A DNA stretch of 64,000 nucleotides from Ancistrus triradiatus (GCA_025084515.1 JAJAGP010001503.1:62001-126000); one strand, 5' to 3'; counted from the stretch's first letter, positions 34,266 to 46,269 are shown. Notes: generated from the sequence alone by a model not told the origin. A program made the numbers and translations.

Positions 34266-34620
34266 AAAACTGGGGTGGCATGGCTGGCTGTGCAGTGGTT
34301 AGCACTGTCGCTTCACAGCTCCGAGATCCCCACTTCAATCCTGACCCTGGGCTCCATCTGTGTGGAGTTTGCATGTTCTCCCCGCGTTCATGTGGGTTGT
34401 CTCCGGGTACTCCGGTTTCCTTCCACATTCCAAAGACATGCGTGTTAGGTTAATCGGTGCTTTCAAAGTGCCCCTTAAGAGTGTGAGAGTGTGTGAGTAT
34501 GTGCCCTGCGATGGATTGGTCCCCTGTCTGGGTTTGTTCCTGCCTTGCGCCCTGTGTCAACGGCTAGGCACCGGACTTCCTGTGACCCTGACTAGGATAA
34601 GCGGGTAAGACAATGAATGT
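34266..34620 (+). mobile_element. RTE-like 3' end or derived SINE
   Basis: GTGGAGTTTGCATGTTCTCC, GGTACTCCGGTTTCCTTCC, CATTCCAAAGACATGCGTG, GTGCCCTGCGATGGATTGG and GACTAGGATAAGCGGGTAAG. This text is very common in fish genomes. It lies in the GoLoco gene intron. Confidence 0.75.
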
Positions 34621-34683
34621 TTATAAATGAATAAAATGCCAACATGGTTCAATGTCAACAGAAGAACAAAATGTATCTCAAGT

Positions 34684-34872
34684 TAACTGTGGTAGCCTAG
34701 CGGTTAAGGTACTGGGCTATAAACCAAAAGGTCCAAGGTTCAACTCCCACCTCTCCCAAGTTCCTACTGTTGGGTGCTTGAGCAAGACCCTTAACCCACA
34801 ATTGCTTGGACTGTAAGATCATATCAATTGTAAGTTGCTCTGGATAAGGGTGTCTGCTAAATGCCATAAACA
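34684..34872 (+). mobile_element. tRNA-derived SINE
   Basis: GTGGTAGCCTAGCGGTTAAG, GGTTCAACTCCCACCTC, TTGAGCAAGACCCTTAACCC and GGGTGTCTGCTAAATGCC. Plus orientation, in the GoLoco intron. Confidence 0.87.
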
Positions 34873-34965
34873 TGAGGCATTTAAGGCAATTTAATTCAAC
34901 AATACTGTAATGTGCACTTAAAATCAGATCAGTGTTATGTATGTTTTGTCTCTTTTACAATACAG

Positions 34966-36073
34966 TGGTACCTCAGTCCTCGACCATCTCGGAACTCGTC
35001 GAATTTGGTTCTCGACACATTTTGACTAGAAAACTTTGTCTCGACTCTTGTTGTTTGTTCGAAAGAGAAAAGGGTCAAAAGGGAGTTATGGAGCATGAGC
35101 TTCTGGGTTGATATTGGCAGGGGCGTTTCTACACTACTTGTCATACTGGAGCACTCACAGAATTTAGAGGGGCATGTTGTACTTGTTACTGGAGGGGCAC
35201 AAGTGTGCATAAATAGCCTGTTAAACACTAAATAGATTAAGTGATTTAACACTGCACTGGGCATCACTCTACCGTAGATGAGCAACGAAGAACAAATTAG
35301 CACTAAAGTGTTTTTATTAATTGCATTACCATATAACTATGCGCTATCATTACCTTTTGTGCAGTGTGGCTTACTTTCTTTTAAATACAGTGGTATCAAA
35401 GAGTACCGAGCAGATGTTTCCCATAAGGAATAATTTAAATCCAGATCCCCAGAAAATCCACACTGTATGTGGCATTATATGCATTAACGGAGTTTGTATT
35501 GTACAGGTGCTCCCTGATTTGTGATGGGGATATGTTCCGAAAAATCCATCGTAAGTTAAATGTGTCATGAACCGATGAGTTTGATATAGTTTATACTGTA
35601 TCATAGTGGAGCCTATTACACATTAACACTTACTTTAACCTACAGTTGGCCAAAATCATTAACACAAAGCTTATTTTATAATGAAGTGTTGAAAGATCTC
35701 ATGTAATTTAGTGAGTAATGGATTGAAAGTGAAAAGTAAAAGCAAAACACTTACTCTATTGGTGAACTGGAGGTGCTAGCATTGCTTCTAATGCTGATGG
35801 CAGCCTTTGTTCTGGAGGATTTCCTTTTGGTTGGCTGTCAATACTAACCTTTTTAAAGGCCATGGAGACTTATTTGCACTAAGAATACAGTACTGTAGAT
35901 GTCAAAATAAAGAAAAACACGATAAGCACAAAGGAGGTCTTCTCTGAGTGAGAGCTAATCTGAATTGCTGAATCACTGTGTACCGAACCGTGACTCATGA
36001 ATTGTGAATTGAGTTTCGTCTGAAAATTTTCCAGTCAAAATGTGAGGTGGTTGAGAATAGAGATATCACTGTA
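34966..36073. mobile_element. family X element, with both termini visible
   Basis: Left end CAGTGGTACCTCAGTCCTCG; right end GAGAATAGAGATATCACTG. A second left-type terminus at 35386 (ACAGTGGTATCAAAGAGTAC) suggests one copy of about 690 bases (35386-36073) beside a further fragment at 34966-35385. Interior: AGGTGCTCCCTGATTTGTGA, CAGTTGGCCAAAATCATTAA. Confidence 0.55.
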
Positions 36074-36300
36074 CTTTAAAAGAATGTCCATTGTGCAAAA
36101 AAACTCAAAAAACCTGTATCTGACTGAAAGTGTTAGCCATGCAAGCTTTTGGATGGACGCTGGTGCATTATTGGAAATGTAGTGCCTGTAGTGAATTTGA
36201 CATGTCCTGTAGTTCTGCTCAGCAATCCAGGATAAAACTGACTTGATTTTAGTGGGGCACAGCAACATTTTACTGGGGCACATGATGACACCCCTGACTC
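36074..36300. mobile_element. family X accessory fragment
   Basis: Shares TCTGACTGA, CAAGCTTTTGGA, TGGAAATGTAGTGCCTGTA and CAGCAATCCAGGATA with 20440-20585. Confidence 0.45.
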
Positions 36301-36927
36301 CCAGCACACATTATCCTGACATGATAATTGGCTACTTCATTTGTTGTTGTTATTATATTCATGTCTCCCTTAGCTTAATAATAGAGCCAGTCATTTCAGA
36401 TAAGATTTTCTCTCTGTTTAAAGGTACTAGGACACCAGGTGCACAATTTAGCTAAAGTTTGGGCTTGTCAAAACAATCCCACAAGACTTCAAAGTGATTT
36501 AGGTTAGCTTGTCATACCAAATGTAATAAGAACCATTTGCCACTCTGTGACATCCTTGCAGCAACCCATTATACACCACATTAACTGTCGCTTCAGAGTC
36601 TGACCAATGACTGGCGATATGGGTGTATCCAACATATACCCTAGTGCCTAGTCTCCTGAACATGTATTAGGTGCTGCTATTGGTGGAGACAATAGCACTC
36701 TTAGGTGGAAGCTAATGGAGGAAGCTCTTTGTCAAGGAAGCTAATGGAACCATCATATGACACCTCTGTGCCACACTACAGCAATTAAAAAGTTGATATG
36801 GAAACAAAAATCCCACATATACGTATTTGCCAAACAGCAGTCTAAAGAAGCATTTTTAAATTAAAAATGGTGTGCTATGAAGAACAGAATTAAGAAATGA
36901 CTCACTTTGTCCCTCTGTGTCCACCAG
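36301..36927. other. end of the GoLoco gene intron
   Basis: Nothing recognised except the acceptor CTCTGTGTCCACCAG ending at 36927. Confidence 0.5.
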
Positions 36928-37104
36928 TCTTCCCGGATCAACGATCAGAGGTGCTCAATGCCTCCAGCTCCGGATCCAGATGAGGACTTTTTCACATTCA
37001 TTCAGAGCGTTCAGGCCAAACGTATGGATGAACAGAGAGTCTCCTTCCATCCCGATGAGAATGAAGACACGGACGCTGAAAGCACTTCTAAGCCATCTAG
37101 TTAG
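36928..37104 (+). CDS. GoLoco-motif protein, last coding exon with rest of motif 2 and motif 3
   Basis: Follows a good acceptor at 36927 and joins the first exon in phase 0. It encodes 58 residues and a TAG at 37102-37104, giving a 164-residue protein if translation starts at 33673. Motif 2 is completed as SSRINDQRC. Motif 3 is DEDFFTFIQSVQAKRMDEQR, at residues 124-143. The tail is acidic and Ser-rich. VQAKRMDEQRV is the form found in the last GoLoco of GPSM1, where it binds GDP-bound Galpha-i. Three motifs at this spacing match GoLoco 2 to 4 of GPSM1/GPSM2, so the gene may be the 3' end of such a gene or a shortened paralogue. No TPR exon was found upstream. Confidence 0.85.
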   Translation, partial: SSRINDQRCSMPPAPDPDEDFFTFIQSVQAKRMDEQRVSFHPDENEDTDAESTSKPSS

Positions 37105-37921
37105 AAGACTCCACCTAGAGACTGCAGGAAGACTTCCCCTGCCCCGACTGGACCCGAGGTCATAATTATGAGGTTCTGTGTGGGATCTGGGGAGCTCTTT
37201 AAGCTCTTCACTCGAACCCTGGACCACTGTTTAGCCCCAGTGCAAAACAGTCCCCATTACAAACATCCCCTATTCCCAGCACACCCATCTGAATTCACAA
37301 GCTTCATTAATGCTTAATGCATTAACAGAGCCTATTTCATGAATATACAAAGGGTGTGTTAGAGCAGGGCACGCATTTAAATGGGCAGAGCGTGGGTAAA
37401 TTTAGAAACAGGTAGTCTAGTGTGAAGACAAGCGACACAGCCTAAATGTAGACAATTAGACCAGTATGTATGACAGAATGGAAAAAAAGGCTCAAATTCC
37501 ACAGATGATCATGGAAAAAATATTAACATATTGATGCGTATTAATAGTAATAAGTACTAGCTGTCAGTGTCGCAGCAATTCTTACTCATAATTTGGAGGC
37601 AGATCCATTTCCATTAACGCAAGTGGAAAATAATGGTCCACCTCGCCCTGAATATGAATCAACAGGTTCCAAGCAGATGGGGAGCATGGTGTTTGCCATA
37701 TGGCACCATATGACGGGGGATTCGCTAGTATTTGACTTTGATAGTCTGACTTCTAGAAAAGGCAAGACAAATAAAACAAACTAATAATTAATTAAGTGAG
37801 GCTCTCTCTTATCCAAACCATTAAATCCAGACTGAATAATGATGTGTAAATGTTTTGTGTTACATTACTGACTACATGTTGGTAGACTGTTTGAAATCAC
37901 CACATTAACCTTGTTATATAT
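37105..37921. other. 3' flank of the GoLoco gene
   Basis: Probably holds the 3' untranslated region. Polyadenylation-like ATAAA occurs near 37771. No other feature was recognised. Confidence 0.4.
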
Positions 37922-38685
37922 TTCAGAGAATAAAAAGAGTGCTTTAGTATGTGTGTGTATGAGCATAGGAATTGTTTGTACATCCTTTGAAACAATACAT
38001 GGGAGTATTGCAATTTGTTGCAGTCGCTAAGACCTGAAGACCTGAAAATTGGTACAGTTGTGGAAACCTCTAACTCATGTAGCCTCTCGATTGACCTGGT
38101 ACATTAAAGCATAAGTATATTCTCTGCCTTACACTCATTTAGCAATTCCAAAACATCGCTTCCTGCATTAGATGAAAACCGAGACTGAGATTTGTCTAGT
38201 CAAAATGCGTCAAGAACCAAATTCGACGAGATCTGAGGTGGTCGAGATTGTCCATTGAGACGAAAGCCAAAAGGAACTGGCTCTGACTGAAGGTGTAAGG
38301 CACTCAAGCTTTTGAAAGGAAGCTGGGGCATTATGGGAAATGTAGTGTCTGTAACGAGAATAAAATGAGTGTTTTAGTGTTTATGAGCATAGTAACTCTG
38401 TACATCCTTTAAAACAATACATGGGAGTTTTACAGTTTGTTGCAGTCTGGTACTTGTAGCACAGTTTTGGAAACCTCTAACTCATGTAGCCTCTCTATTG
38501 ACCTGATACATTAAAGCATACATATATTCTCTGCCTTACACTCATTTAGCAATTCTAAAACACATTTTCCTACATTAGACACATCAGAACTGAAAACCAA
38601 GACAAATTTTTCTAGTCAAAATGTGCCACAAATCAAACCTCTGATCTGACATGGTCGAGATTGTCTATTGTGCTTCTCTGCGATA
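37922..38685. repeat. tandem duplication of about 430 bases, two units
   Basis: Unit 1 runs about 37922-38270 and unit 2 about 38353-38685. Both carry AACAATACATGGGAG, GGAAACCTCTAACTCATGTA, TTCTCTGCCTTACACTCATT and GGTCGAGATTGTC. Each ends in family-X-like text (CTAGTCAAAATG). Between the units lies GGGGCATTATGGGAAATGTA, another family X piece. Confidence 0.75.
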
Positions 38686-38689
38686 ACAC

Positions 38690-39840
38690 TGCCATGCAAA
38701 TGCCACATTCAGGTACCAGCTACTCAAGCCCAGTCATCTCAGGCATAACCGTGGGAAATGGGGGTGCTCTTGGTGCTGAGAGTATAACTGGAAAATACTC
38801 GTAATTGTAAAAATATAGAAGTCTGTGTTTGGATATTGCGATTCCCTATAGAAATGAACTTTTTTATATTGCTGCATCCTTGTGAAAGTCAAAACAGGAA
38901 AAACTGAAAAAACTTCTGACGTCCGTTTTTTATTACAAAGTCTGTATACAGACAGATTACCAACCCTGTTAAGGAGTATTACCAGTCAACGTGAATAATA
39001 TAAATATAGAGCCGCACCTCAGCCCACTCAGCGTCAGAAAAACATACTACTTAACACCGACGATCGGGCATTTTCATCACCCACATTCAGTCACATTAAA
39101 ACACCCTATGAGCTTTTTTAACAATTAAAAATGATGTTGACACACACAAAACAAGGTCCACAGAAACACATAAACCGCGAAATAAATATGTTCTACTCAA
39201 AATATGTTCCCGCATAATTTGGTCAACCATGGGTTGAGTCAGGAGGCTAAGCAGAGGCTCCAGCCTAGAGCTTTTTTTTAGATAATCGTTTTCACACTTG
39301 TCTCAACACCATGTCCACTTCTTCAAAACTCCTCACACAGTGTTCTTTTGAAGCCCGAACCTCAGCACATCAGTTATCGGTTGGTGCAAAATGCACGTCA
39401 ACCACCAAAACACTTCATATTTCATCCAAAAGTGGCTCATACTGCCATAACTATAGCATATGAATTCTCCTACAAGATTGCCTTGAAGTACCATGAACAT
39501 TTCAAGCCAGCTGAAGAAACGTTTGATCTGTTGGTTTACCTTTCACAATAGATGTCAAGACTGAGTGTGGTAAATGTACAGTAGAGTGTAAGTGAAACAC
39601 AGAATAAAAATGTGTAAATCAATACATGATAAAGAAACAAATCACAAAAGCAACAGTATTCTTTAGGGGGTTTTCTGTATTTTGCCATTTGTTCTCACAG
39701 TGCAGTTCAGAAAAGAAAAATAACTCAACCAAAGAAGGAGTTGTTGGAATCAAATGAAACTTTATATGTCTGAATGTAATGATGATTAATATATTGGTGA
39801 TTACTATATTAGAGCGTAAGGATAAGTTCACTGGGGAAAA
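38690..39840. other. no recognised feature
   Basis: A 67-codon open frame at 39348-39551 was not recognised. The rest is AT-rich and unassigned. Confidence 0.35.
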
Positions 39841-39844
39841 CTAT

Positions 39845-40870
39845 ACAACTGAAAAGAGGCTCTAGTTACCCTGTTGGGCCGCCTCTAGCCTGGATACGAT
39901 ATCTGGATAAGATATGGTTTTGCATGGAGGCACACATGTTCCATATATTGTCATGTCACAGATGTTGCAGCTGGACCTGTAGATCCTGTACACTCTTATG
40001 TTGCCAAAGCTGCCATCCCAGCTGGTCCCAAAAATGCTCGATTGGTGATAAATCTGGCAAAAAACTGTTGCAGTCTGGTGGTGACATACTTAGGAAATCC
40101 TTGCTGTGCTTGGGTGAGCATTATCCTGCTGAAAAATTCCAGTTGGAAGCCCTGCCATGAGAGGCAACACATGGATGTCCTGCACATATCGCTGAATTGT
40201 TAGTGTCTCTCAAATCACTACTTGGGGTGACCGACTGCGATGGATGGAGCTCCACAGCAAAGGCAGGATAGAAACTCTCAACATGAGGCCATACTCGAAC
40301 CAGATTCCAAACAGAACCTGGATTTGTCGCTAAAGATGATACAGTTTCAGTCCATAGCAGTTCAGGTCTCTCGTTCACGACACCACAATGGCAGGACACG
40401 TACTGGGTGCCATGACAACAAATTTCCTTCTGCTAAGTGCATAGAAATTGTCCGGGACAGAGAGAGGTGTGTAGTGAAAATGCCACATGTGTCTGGATTG
40501 GATGGTGGACAACGAACTGTGGGAGCTGCTTGTGCTTTCATTTCAGAGGATCAAACGATCCTCTCTACTGGTGGTCTGTCTGGGCCGTCCTGTTTGCCAT
40601 GTGTACGTGCCCTCACAGAACCACTGCTCCCAACACCTTCTAACAGCTAGGGTCAGAATGGCAATTCACTGAAACAACCATCCTGCTTCTTTCAGTAAAA
40701 TGATGTGGCCCCTCTCAAAGCCTGTTAACTGGGCAAAATGTCTTCGAGTATTCTGTCTTAGGAATTGTTAGTGTATATTTTCATTTGTCTGTCAAAATGC
40801 AACATATTTCCATCAACAGCAATGAGAATTTTGTTGGGGTTTGAACTGAGAGTTAACTGTTTTGGACAAA
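39845..40870 (-). pseudogene. Tc1-like transposase pseudogene
   Basis: Reading on the minus strand, the N-terminal end has LTGFERGHIILLKEAGW (about 40660-40730), the middle has NPGSVWNLVRVWPHVESF, and the C-terminal end has FLPDLSPIEHFWDQLGWQLW (about 40000-40060), the last catalytic block of Tc1-type DDE transposases. Stops and frameshifts separate them. Terminal repeats were not identified. The N-terminal block suggests relation to the short element at 19277-19797. Confidence 0.75.
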
Positions 40871-40874
40871 GTAT

Positions 40875-41990
40875 CTAAATGTCTGCAATTTGCTGTAGTT
40901 GATGTTGGTGAACCCTGACTGAGAGAGGTACAGTATTCATGAATTTTGGAATAAGAAGTAGTTTGCTTTTTCCAAACGTGTGAGACATTTTGCATGTTGT
41001 GTATGTGGCTTTGCCTGCTGTGTCTGTTTTGGCAAAGGAGTTCAGAATTTGGGTCTTAGCGCCTGCAAAAATCTGTAATGATGTTACATCAAGGGTGTCT
41101 TTTTTCCTCACAGCTATATTGGTATCGATGTCCATTAAATCTCCAGATTTGTATGTAACGGCTACATCAAATCTGTCATGCTATGATAGAATATGATCAT
41201 TCATAATGCCACAGTATTTCTCTATTAGCATCACTGTGGTAGGATGCAAATTTAGGTGTAATCATAGAAAGCCATTACCAGGTTATGAGAGACAGCACAC
41301 ACACAAATCCAGAGCTGCTCTAATGCCTCTAGCCAACAGGCACAGAGAGTGTGTTGCCAGATTGCAATGTAATGGCTCTGAAATTGAAAATGGCATTAGA
41401 TGGTAGCAGCAGAAGAGCAAACGGGATTTTGGGGGGAATCAGGGGTCACTGTGGACAAACACACACTCAATTTCAAATCACATAGGTCTTGTATAGGTTA
41501 CCACAATCATAAAGAATGCAGATTCAGTAAATAGTCAAATAGTCCTTATTTAATTGTGCATCATTGTTTTAATAAACATATTTCAGAATATGTGACAGTA
41601 GAAGTAAAAAGTGGAGCGACTTACATAAAAATAAACAAAGTGAAATTCATACCTGATGCTGACATAATGTGTTTTACTGAGCAGCCCTCATGATCGTACA
41701 ATCATATTTACAATTAACATAAACATGTGAGTACATGAACATTTGCTCAAATTACATCATCCACCCTTGCAAGTTTAAAGTGGAATTAAAGTGCCACCTA
41801 CTGATCGGTCTGAAACCTGGCAGCTTAGTGAGGTAGAATTTCATTACTGGCAGGAAATTTGTCACATTCTAAGCTTGGCGAGGGCGAGAGGCGAGGCTGG
41901 CGGCCTTTCGAGGTAAAATTCATGAAAGGAAATCCATCCTGCTATCACAGGTGGCAAGAGGTAAGGTGGGTGAGATAACAGACCGTACAT
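40875..41990. other. no recognised feature
   Basis: Unassigned sequence upstream of ak5. Several open frames under 90 codons lack any support. Confidence 0.35.
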
Positions 41991-41991
41991 T

Positions 41992-42190
41992 CACTGATCA
42001 CTTTATTAGGTACACCTCATTGTTTTTACACTCATTGTCTATTTTAGCAGTTCCACTTACCATATAGAAGCACTTTGTAGTCTACAATTACAGACTGTAG
42101 TCCATCTGTTTCTCTACACACTTTGTTCGGTCCGAGTTACCAGTTTCTGAGTTGCAAAAAAGGGTTCAGAGGAAGATGTCAAGACTCGCT
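41992..42190. mobile_element. fragment of a DNA element (GATCACTTTATTAGGTACAC end)
   Basis: Begins CACTGATCACTTTATTAGG, a widespread fish element terminus. It shares AATTACAGACTGTAGTCCAT and CTGTTTCTC with 46330-46365. Superfamily not assigned. Confidence 0.55.
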
Positions 42191-42618
42191 ATGACGAACA
42201 TGTGCACAGTCAAACAATTTGCATCCAAACAAAAAAGAAAGCACAACTTGTCGATCCTTTTAGCACAGCAGACGGGCAGTTTGAGTGCCATTGCTGTCTA
42301 TGGGAAGCAGAATGGTATATCTGACCAACTAGTCAGATATATCTATATTTCTGTTGCACCATGCTGATGGGAGGATCAGAATTTGGCTCTGGGGGTAAAA
42401 AAAATCAATTTCAAATCAATTTCAATCAAAGTATTAAATATTTATGATGCCTGCCAAATTTGTTGGACATGGGTTTGTGACACTTATACTGTATTTGTAA
42501 ACAAAACTAACCACAATTATTGGCACCCCTGCAATTCATACTTTGTACAGCCTCCATTTGTCAATAAAACAGCACTTGGCATATTATAAGGTACAGAGCA
42601 GGACTATGAAACTATTTA

Positions 42619-44765
42619 GTGGAACCTTGGAATTCAAACGCCTCTTCACTTGAACAATTCAGACATCCAACAGCCTGTTTGATTTTTTGCACCCAAATTC
42701 GAACAAAAATTCAGACTTTGAACATGGGAACGCTAAAAAGAACACTAAATGGTGCGATCTTCCAAGCATGATGCACGTAATCCAGTCAAGTCATGGCGAT
42801 TATGCGCCAATATGGTAGCCATAAAACCCAAAAGAAGAACTCTGGTGCAATCATTAGCATATCACGTTTATTATATTATATTATTTTATTACAGTCGTAT
42901 GAAAAAGTTTGGGCACCCCTGATAATTTTCATGATTTTAGTTTATAAATCATTGGTTGTTCAGATCAGCAACTTGAGTTAAATATATCATATAGCAGATG
43001 AACACAGTGATATTTGAGAAGTGAAATGAAGTTTATATGATTTACAGAAAGTGTGCAGTAATTATTCAAACAAAATGAGGCAGGTGCATAAATTTGGGCA
43101 CCCCAACAGAAAAATTACATCAATATTTAGTAGATCCTCATTTTGTAGAAATAACAGCCGCTAAACGCTTCCTACAGCTTCCAGTCTGGATTCTGGTTGA
43201 AGGTGCTTTGGACCATTCTTCTTTAGAAACATCTCCAGTTCAGTCATCTTTGATGGTTTCCAAGCATGGACAGCCCACATTTTCAGTAATATTCATGTCT
43301 GGGGACTGAGATGGCCATTCCAGAACGTTGTACTGGTTCCTCTGCATGAATGCCTTAGTAGATTATGAGCAGGGTTTGGGGTCGTTGGCCTCGGTGCAAC
43401 TTTGTCACTGATTCTTGAACATTGTTCTTAAGAATCTGGAGATATTAACTGGAATCCATGCGACCCTCAATTTTAACAAGATTCCTAGTACCTGCACTGG
43501 CCACACAGTCCCGCGGGCATTATGGAACCGCCACCAAATTTTACTGTGGGTAGCAAGTGTTTGTCTTGGGATGCTGTGTTCCTTTTCCGCTCCTTGTTAT
43601 GTCCAAATAACTCAATTTTATTTCATCAGTACACAGCACTTTATTCCAAAATGAAGCTGGATTGTCCAAATGTGCTGTAGCACACCTCAAGTGACTGTTT
43701 GTGGCGTGTCTGCAGAAAAGGCTTCTTCTGCATTACTCTCCCATACAGCCTCTCCTTGTGCAAAGTGCGCTGTATAGTTGAACGATGAACAGTGACACCC
43801 ATTTGCAGCAAGATGAGGTTGTAGGTCTTTGGAGGTGGTCTTGTGGCTTGACTATGACTGTTCTCACCATCCTTTGCCTCTGCCTATCTGAGATTTTCTT
43901 GGTCTGCCACTTCGGGAGTTCCTTAACTAGAACTGTGCCTGTGGTCTTCCATTGCCTCACTATGTTCCTCACAGTGGAAACTGACAGCTGAAATCTCTGA
44001 GAGAGCTTTCCCTTTCCCTGAACCATGATGTTGAACAACCTTTGTTTTCAGGCCATTTGAGAGTTGTTTTGAGGCTCCCATGTTGCCACTCTTCAGAGAA
44101 GATGCAAAGAGGAGAAAAACTTCCAATTGGCCACCCTTAACACTGTCCTCATAGTTGGATTCACTTGTGTATGTAGATCAAGGGTCAATGAGCTTACAAA
44201 ACAAATTTTGTGTTCCAATAATTAGTGCTAAAGGTATTCAAATGACAAGGGTGCCCAATTTATGCCTAATTTTGTTTGAATAATTACTGCACACTTTCTG
44301 TAAAACCTATAAACTTAATTTCAGTTCTCAAATATCACGGTGTTCATCTGCTGTATGATATATTTACCTGAAATTGCTGAGCTGGACAACCAATGATTTA
44401 TAAAGAAAAATCATGAAAATTATCAGGGGTGCCCAAACGTTTTCATACGACTGTATTACATTATGTATGTATATTATATCAGTTTATGGGATCGATTTCA
44501 GACACTTTTCTGTACCAGTGATAAGACTTTTTGAAACTCCGTTTGCCTCAGTGGCTATAAAGTTTCACTTTATAAAAAACTATTTAATTTCTTTATTTTT
44601 TTTTCAATTTAATTTATACCATGTTTTTTTTATTGATTTTATGCATTGTCATTCAATCAATAAAACAAAAGACAATAAATTAGGGGTCGAGGATGGATTA
44701 ATACAATTTATATTACTTCTTGTATGGAAATTTGAACCAATTAAATACGAATTCCGAGGTTCCAT
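42619..44765. mobile_element. middle element of the nest (GGAACCTCGGAATTC ends)
   Basis: Left GGAACCTTGGAATTCAAACG and right CGAATTCCGAGGTTCC are inverted copies. No transposase was recognised in its own sequence, so it looks non-autonomous. Confidence 0.6.
42892..44453 (-). mobile_element. inner Tc1-like transposon, TA-flanked, inactive
   Basis: The element is 1562 bases long, ends CAGTCGTATGAAAAAGTTTG and CAAACGTTTTCATACGACTG, with flanking TA at 42890-42891 and 44454-44455. An inner repeat (ACAGAAAGTGTGCAGTAATT) recurs near the right border. The minus strand keeps a transposase N-terminus (RFQLSVSTVRNIVRQWKTTG, the paired-like DNA-binding part). Stops break the rest. Confidence 0.85.
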
Positions 44766-45025
44766 TGCAACTTTTCTTACTCATCTATTCTAGGGGTGCC
44801 AATAATTCTGGAAAGGACTATATGCATCGATACATCGATTGTTCGTGGTCAATAGAAAATTCTATGAAGTAAAACCTGCAGGTTCAGTTTGAACTGCGGT
44901 CTGATGAGGCGAGATTTAGACAAATGGGTCGTTCCGACACATCTGGCAACCCTGGATTCAGCGCAATACTCCACTGGACCTTCTTTTCAACCGAGGATTT
45001 GGCTTACTTGTGTTAGAAGAAGAGG

Positions 45026-45085
45026 ATGAACACCAACGACGCTAAGGAGTATCTCTCCAAACGACAGATCCCTCACCTTTTTGAG
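45026..45085 (+). CDS. ak5: adenylate kinase 5, exon 1
   Basis: Encodes the first 20 residues, MNTNDAKEYLSKRQIPHLFE, followed directly by a donor (GTATGT). The start MNTNDAKEYL and the exon border after the Glu are the same as in human AK5 (MNTNDAKEYLARREIPQLFE). AK5 is a brain-enriched nucleoside monophosphate kinase with two catalytic domains in tandem; this N-terminal piece is a dimerisation/docking-like helix. The ATG lies in AGAGGATGA, about 215 bases after the end of a nested transposon block, so promoter and 5' leader must be short or overlap repeats. Which fish copy this is (ak5 or ak5l) cannot be told. Confidence 0.9.
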
Positions 45086-45524
45086 GTATGTTAGATGAGG
45101 AAATATATTGATCTCTCATTTTAACGGGAGAAAATCACTGGAGAGACAGGTAGAAGAACATCTGGAGACATTGTCATAACGTGTCAATCTAGGCTTAAAA
45201 GTTCTTCATATAGTTGCTGTAACACACAAAACTGCCAGTTAGCTTATTAATGGATGAATTATTAAATATTAGCATTCATGTACCTTCTGATTCATGTTGA
45301 TTTTATTCTGTTTTATTTTGTAATGTATTTCTATTTTTAATGGCATACTTTGGCTTATCAGTCGCACTTTTGTCAAATAAAACTATATTTACTATATTAA
45401 GTCTTAGTTTAAGCACAGGTGATTTGTGTAGCCAATGAATGCCACGTCCTTGACTAATATATGAATTACTAAAGACAGTATACAGTCAGTTACTGAGTTT
45501 GTTAGAAATGATTACTTCCCCATG
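45086..45524. other. start of ak5 intron 1
   Basis: AT-rich, no repeat recognised. Intron 1 runs from 45086 to 59295 and is mostly transposons. Confidence 0.6.
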
Positions 45525-45835
45525 GCATGCTGGCTCAGTGGGTAGCGCTGTCACCTCACAGTTCAGACCTGGCTTTGAGTCCTGGTCCTGCTGCTGGTGG
45601 AGTTTGCATGTTCTCCCTGTGTGTGCATTGCTCTGGTTTCCTTCCACATTCCAAAGACATGCGTTAGGTCAACTGGCAAGTCCAGAGTGTCAAAATGTGA
45701 GTGTGTGTGCCCTACGATGTACTTGCTCCATGTCCAGAGGTGGCCCTTGCCTTGCGCCTTGTGCCTTGTGCAGCCAGATAGACCCCAGCCCTCTGTAACC
45801 CTGAGTTGGGTCGAATGAGAGTTGAAAGTGAGTGA
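45525..45835 (+). mobile_element. RTE-like 3' end or derived SINE
   Basis: GTGGAGTTTGCATGTTCTCC, CCTTCCACATTCCAAAGACA, GTGTGCCCTACGATG and GTAACCCTGAGTTGGG. Same family as 34266-34620. Confidence 0.72.
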
Positions 45836-46269
45836 GTTTCTGACTGTGCAAATTGCAAATATTGAATATTTAAAATGAACACCTTTTGTATTTTCCATTT
45901 TTATATGGTAACGATATCAGGGCTGTCACCCAGTGCTGGTTGATACTGTCAGAAATTAATTAAAAAGTATTGCTTTAAGGATTATTATCCATCGAGACTG
46001 TAATGGCCACTATTGACCTTCAGGTAATGGGATGATTAACATGGATATAATGACCCAACACCTAAGCTAAGCTTATTGTTTTCATGTAAAAGGTATTACT
46101 TTTAAGATACTACATTTGCCATTATTGGTTTTCAGGTGATTACATACTTATGGGAAAGTATTGACCCTAAACTAAGACACTTTGCATAAAAAGAAGACGA
46201 CTTTCAGAATAAGACATGTTTATGGCATGTATAAAAACATAAACCAATCATTTTATTTGGTACTTCTTG

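Larger units (their letters stand above)
42511..44811. mobile_element. outer Tc1-like element of a three-level nest
   Basis: Ends CCACAATTATTGGCACCCCT (42511-42530) and CTAGGGGTGCCAATAATTCT are inverted copies. Only short stretches of its own sequence remain at each end. Its body was replaced or interrupted by the elements at 42619-44765 and 42892-44453. Confidence 0.6.

Noticed and set aside
39348..39551. 67-codon plus-strand open frame with PKHFIFHPKVAHTAI
   Set aside because: No splice support and no recognisable product.
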